From the NCBI GenBank assembly GCA_021202075.1, contig JAJQDT010000133.1:1-64000 (forward strand): DNA of 64,000 bases, given 5' to 3'. This document shows, one piece after another, positions 60,766-64,000 of this stretch; the first letter of the stretch is position 1; each line of letters starts with the position of its first letter. The notes beneath the pieces were generated by a model. The model was given only the letters and a program-made list of their open reading frames with translations, did not search any database and was not told where the DNA came from. A program made the translations under genes and the position numbers. This DNA is from Lachnospiraceae bacterium. GTDB lineage: Bacteria > Bacillota > Clostridia > Lachnospirales > Lachnospiraceae.

Positions 60766-62121
60766 ATGAGTTTTTCAAAGGATTTTTTATGGGGCGCGGC
60801 TTCTGCTGCACATCAGATTGAAGGGGCTTTTGATGAAGACGGAAAGGGCATGGGAATCTGGGATACGCTGACCAGAGAGCCGGGGCATATCGCGCACGGG
60901 GAAAATGGCGATGTGGCCTGCGATCACTATCATCATTACAAAGAGGACGTTGCCATGATGAAGGAAATCGGGCTGAAAAGCTACCGGTTTTCGATCAGCT
61001 GGCCGCGCGTCCTGCCGCAGGGAACGGGGAAGGTCAACCAGGCCGGGCTGGACTTTTACCGGAATCTCATCGAGGAGCTGCTTGCAGCCGGGATTGAACC
61101 GATGATTACACTGTATCACTGGAATCTGCCCGCGGCTCTATATGAAAAGGGCGGCTGGAAGAATCCGGAGAGTCCTCTGTGGTTTGAAGAATATGTCGAT
61201 CTCGTTACGAAGGCGTTTGGCGAAAAGGTGAAGTACTGGATGACCTTTAACGAGCCGCAGCTTTTTGTAGGAGCCGGTCTGGCGGGCGGCGTGCATGCCC
61301 CGTTTGAGCGGAATGAAGAGGCTGTGATAATGGAGATCACCCGGAATGTCCTTCTTGCGCATGGCAGAGCGGTCCGGAAAATCCGTGAAAACTGCCGGGC
61401 GGATGTGAAGGTTGGATTTGCACCGACCGGAGAGTGTGTGATTCCGAAGGACCTCTCGGAAGAGAGCATCGAGGAGGCGAGAAAAGCCAGCTTTGCAATT
61501 TCTCCGTTTATGTTTCCGGGCGCCAATACCTGGTGGGCGGACCCGATCTTTAAGGGAGAATTCCCGGAGGAGGCAAAGCAGCTGTTTGGGGACCGGCTTC
61601 CTGTTTTTGACGCGGATGAATGGGCACTGATTTCCCAGCCGTTGGATTTTTATGGATTTAATATTTATCAGGCGGGAGGCAATCCGTTTCCACCGAATGA
61701 ATATGGGTACGACCGTTATTCTTATCAGGGCAGCCCGAAAACGGCGATGGGATGGAATATTACACCGGACATTATGTACTGGTGCTGCCGCTTTTTCTAC
61801 GAGCGCTATCAGAAGCCGCTGCTGATCACAGAAAACGGGATGGCCTGCAATGACTTCGTCTCGCTGGATGAGAAGGTGCACGACCCGGCAAGGATTGACT
61901 TCATTCACCGCTATCTGCTGTCCCTGAAAAAGGCGGCGGAGGAAGGTATTCCGGTTCTGGGATATTGTTATTGGTCCATTATGGACAATTATGAGTGGGC
62001 GGAAGGCTACGATAAGCGGTTCGGCCTGATCTATGTAGACTACCGCACACAGGAGAGAACCCTGAAGGATTCCGCATACTGGTATCAGCAGGTCATAGCG
62101 GAAAACGGGGAGAAGCTGTGA
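60766..62121 (+). CDS. GH1 beta-glucosidase
   Basis: A 451-residue family 1 glycosidase: FLWGAASAAHQIEGAF, acid/base E163 in TFNEP, nucleophile E356 in ITENG, and the aglycone-site SIMDNYEWAEGYDKRFGLIY. It cleaves unphosphorylated beta-glucosides; the 6-phospho family signature is absent. Cytoplasmic. AAAGGG is upstream. Confidence 0.94.
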   Translation: MSFSKDFLWGAASAAHQIEGAFDEDGKGMGIWDTLTREPGHIAHGENGDVACDHYHHYKEDVAMMKEIGLKSYRFSISWPRVLPQGTGKVNQAGLDFYRNLIEELLAAGIEPMITLYHWNLPAALYEKGGWKNPESPLWFEEYVDLVTKAFGEKVKYWMTFNEPQLFVGAGLAGGVHAPFERNEEAVIMEITRNVLLAHGRAVRKIRENCRADVKVGFAPTGECVIPKDLSEESIEEARKASFAISPFMFPGANTWWADPIFKGEFPEEAKQLFGDRLPVFDADEWALISQPLDFYGFNIYQAGGNPFPPNEYGYDRYSYQGSPKTAMGWNITPDIMYWCCRFFYERYQKPLLITENGMACNDFVSLDEKVHDPARIDFIHRYLLSLKKAAEEGIPVLGYCYWSIMDNYEWAEGYDKRFGLIYVDYRTQERTLKDSAYWYQQVIAENGEKL

Positions 62122-62136
62122 GAAATTATTACTTAT

Positions 62137-62199
62137 GATAGCAATAAAGGTGCTGTTGATAGCAATAAAGGTGCTGTTGATAGCGGTAAAGGTGCTGTG
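62137..62199 (+). repeat. 21-base tandem repeat, three copies
   Basis: GATAGCAATAAAGGTGCTGTT occurs twice exactly and once with a few changes directly behind the GH1 stop codon. The last copy can pair with GGCACCTTT at 62213-62222, so the tract may also be part of a weak terminator. Confidence 0.85.
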
Positions 62200-62244
62200 T
62201 ATGGTTGACGTACGGCACCTTTGTATGTACAGAGTCGGGCGAGG

Positions 62245-62268
62245 GGTTTTGCGGCTAAAGCCGCAACC
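62245..62268 (+). terminator. hairpin before the rhamnosidase gene
   Basis: GGTTTTGCGGCT pairs with AGCCGCAACC with a tiny AA loop. No T-run follows, so it is a possible processing or leader hairpin rather than a clear terminator. Confidence 0.4.
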
Positions 62269-62315
62269 GGCTCTCTCGTATCATAGAAATGCAGAAAAGA
62301 AGGGAAACGAGGAAA

Positions 62316-64000
62316 ATGAGTCAGTGGATTTGGCATTTTGGCGAGTTTGAGATTTATCACAACATGATGCTTCATACCAGAAGGATGGAATACGGGCATC
62401 CGGAGCCGCCGGTCTGGAAGGTGTACGCGCCGGAGCCGGTCATCCTGTTTTCAAAAAAGGGTATAACGGACGGCGGCAGCGTGCGGATAACTGCGTGCGG
62501 CGAGTACTGCGCGAAGGTTACGCGGGAGGACGGAGTCACTGAGAATTATGGAAAGAACAGGGAACTTGTGCTGCAGCCGGGAGACTATCTTCTGGAAATC
62601 CGTGTGATGAATACAGATACATTTCCGGCGCTGTATGTCGAGGGCGCAGTGGAAAGTGATGCGACCTGGCTTTCAGATGATTTCTCTGCGAACCTGCGGG
62701 CGGTGGGGACGTCGGAACTATTCACTGACCGGGATGCGCGGCCGGATGTGTTCCCGTTTGCATATGAACCGGTTTCGTTTGTCAGCAAAGAGATGGTAGA
62801 CGGCGGCGTCCTGTTTGACTTCGGAAAGGAAACCTTTGCGCGGGTGAGACTGGATGGGCTGAATGAGCTGGACGGTCTGGATGGGTCGGATGACCTGAAT
62901 GAGCTGGACAGATTGGATGGCCGGAATGGGCTGACCGGGGACAGGGTGATTGTGCGGTATGGGGAATCCCGGGAAGAGGCGCTAGATCCGCAGTGGGCGG
63001 TCATCCGGTTTGAGGACACACCGGAAAACGGCACGCTGAGTTACCCTGCTTACGCGTTCCGCTATCTGTTTGTCAGTGATGCGAATGCGAAAGTATCTGC
63101 GGAATACGAGTACCTGCCGCTTCCATACCGGGGAAGCTTTTCCTGTGAGGACGATCTGATTAACCGGATTTGGAAGATGGCGGCCTATACATTCCATCTG
63201 AACAGCCGGGAGTTTTTCCTGGACGGCATCAAGCGGGACCGCTGGGTCTGGTCCGGGGACGCGTACCAGAGCCTGTTTGTTAATCACTATCTGTTTTTTG
63301 ATCCGGAGATTGAAAAGCGCACACTGACTGCGCTGGGCGGAAAGCGCCCGTTTGTGCGCCACATCAATAAAATCAATGACTATACGTTCCTGTGGGTGAT
63401 GTCGATTTACGAATATTACCGGACCTACGGCGATCGGACGTATCTGGAGCAGATCAAACCGCAGCTGGATGAGGTGATGAAGTTCTGCATGGGACGAGCA
63501 GATGTCGACGGGTTTGTCCGGGCGCGCGAGGGCGACTGGATCTTTATCGACTGGGCGGATATCGACCGGGAAGGCGCACTGTGTGGTGAGCAGATCCTGT
63601 ACGCAAAGGCGCTGGAATGCTACGCATATCTCTGCGGCGTTCTGGGCGAGGACGCGGGCGGGCTGAACGAGCAGGCGCAGGCGCTGCAGGAGAAGATTCA
63701 GAGGTATTTTTACGATGATGAGAAAAAAGTGTTTATCGACAGCTATGAATCCGGGCGCAGGCATGTGACGCGCCATTGCAACCTCCTGGCATATCTCTAT
63801 CTTCCGTGCGGCGGGGAGCAGAAAAAGGAGATTTATCAGAGAGTTATCCTTAACGATGCGGTGCCGCAAATTACAACGCCATATTTTAAGTTTTTCGAGA
63901 ATCAGGTGCATTGCATGGAAGGGAATATGAAATATCTGGAGGATTCTGTCCGCGATTACTACGGCGGTATGCTGCAGGCCGGGGCGACGACGTTGTTCGA
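62316..64000 (+). CDS. GH78 alpha-L-rhamnosidase-like protein (partial)
   Basis: Open from the ATG at 62316 (AACGAGG upstream) to the window end, at least 561 codons. N-terminal beta-sandwich domains are followed by an (alpha/alpha)6 barrel with REFFLDGIKRDRWVWSGDAY, the GH78 acid region, and REGDWIFIDWADIDREG. It would remove rhamnose from plant glycans. No signal peptide. At 62847-62945 an in-frame repeat of Leu, Asp, Gly, Asn (LDGLNELDGLDGSDDLNELD and on) interrupts the beta domain before RVIVRYGESREEA. Confidence 0.85.
   Translation, partial: MSQWIWHFGEFEIYHNMMLHTRRMEYGHPEPPVWKVYAPEPVILFSKKGITDGGSVRITACGEYCAKVTREDGVTENYGKNRELVLQPGDYLLEIRVMNTDTFPALYVEGAVESDATWLSDDFSANLRAVGTSELFTDRDARPDVFPFAYEPVSFVSKEMVDGGVLFDFGKETFARVRLDGLNELDGLDGSDDLNELDRLDGRNGLTGDRVIVRYGESREEALDPQWAVIRFEDTPENGTLSYPAYAFRYLFVSDANAKVSAEYEYLPLPYRGSFSCEDDLINRIWKMAAYTFHLNSREFFLDGIKRDRWVWSGDAYQSLFVNHYLFFDPEIEKRTLTALGGKRPFVRHINKINDYTFLWVMSIYEYYRTYGDRTYLEQIKPQLDEVMKFCMGRADVDGFVRAREGDWIFIDWADIDREGALCGEQILYAKALECYAYLCGVLGEDAGGLNEQAQALQEKIQRYFYDDEKKVFIDSYESGRRHVTRHCNLLAYLYLPCGGEQKKEIYQRVILNDAVPQITTPYFKFFENQVHCMEGNMKYLEDSVRDYYGGMLQAGATTLF

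Overview
The window looks like chromosome from a mid-GC Firmicute, most likely a gut Lachnospiraceae (Clostridia). This is inferred from strong AGGAGG ribosome-binding sites, Clostridia-type proteins (PucR/CdaR regulator, type 2 GalT, CymR-like Rrf2, a GH120/GH53/GH78 glycosidase set, AbiE, MntA-HepT), consensus -35/-10 promoters and many intrinsic terminators. No phage structural genes, transposase or CRISPR array are visible. The species cannot be fixed from sequence alone.

Layout. 1-1060: end of a 23S rRNA gene followed by seven tRNA genes (Asp, Val, Thr, Tyr, fMet, Phe, Lys), with no 5S gene between, closed by a terminator. 1061-4255: a decayed gene, a TetR repressor and a divergently transcribed unit of a small membrane peptide plus two membrane-anchored alpha/beta hydrolases. 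4292-7679: a palindromic repeat, a DUF4160-DUF2442 pair, a nicotinamidase-like hydrolase, a secreted transglutaminase-like lipoprotein and a second TetR. 7962-13173: a GH13 amylase-like enzyme, glycogen branching enzyme and a PucR-type regulator. 13678-18514: orphan prepilin peptidase, a possible BECR-fold nuclease-domain protein, cytoplasmic GH53 galactanase, DUF402 protein, AraC regulator and a membrane protein. 18932-29801: a sugar ABC importer, an intact MntA-HepT toxin-antitoxin pair, a very large GH2 beta-galactosidase, an orphan MntA with a deleted HepT, and galT; with GH53 and AraC this reads as a galactan/galactoside utilisation region. 29968-31489: cysK and a CymR-like regulator. 31736-37246: a structured inverted-repeat element, PHP phosphatase, MazG-like protein, AbiEi/AbiEii, rsuA, a 2-dehydropantoate reductase-like protein and a truncated MATE gene. 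37262-45335: LysR regulator and a five-gene peptide/nickel-type ABC importer plus an extra binding protein. 45712-52823: MATE pump, then on the minus strand the complete urease operon ureABC-I-EFG-D behind a consensus promoter and a leader terminator; the nearby importer is plausibly its nickel supplier. 53537-64000: GH120 xylosidase, HipA-like kinase, TetR, sialate-O-acetylesterase-like and SGNH esterases, GH1 beta-glucosidase and a partial GH78 alpha-L-rhamnosidase, i.e. intracellular breakdown of acetylated plant or host oligosaccharides.

The most unusual feature is genome texture rather than one gene. Several families of short palindromic repeats are scattered between genes, and members or relatives of them lie in frame inside protein-coding genes (the importer permease and ATPase, and beta-galactosidase). 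In addition, many conserved enzymes carry in-frame low-complexity or tandem-repeat insertions at apparently tolerant loops (beta-galactosidase, GalT, 2-dehydropantoate reductase, LysR, rhamnosidase, esterase, nicotinamidase, lipoprotein). This resembles Rickettsia palindromic elements combined with frequent replication slippage.
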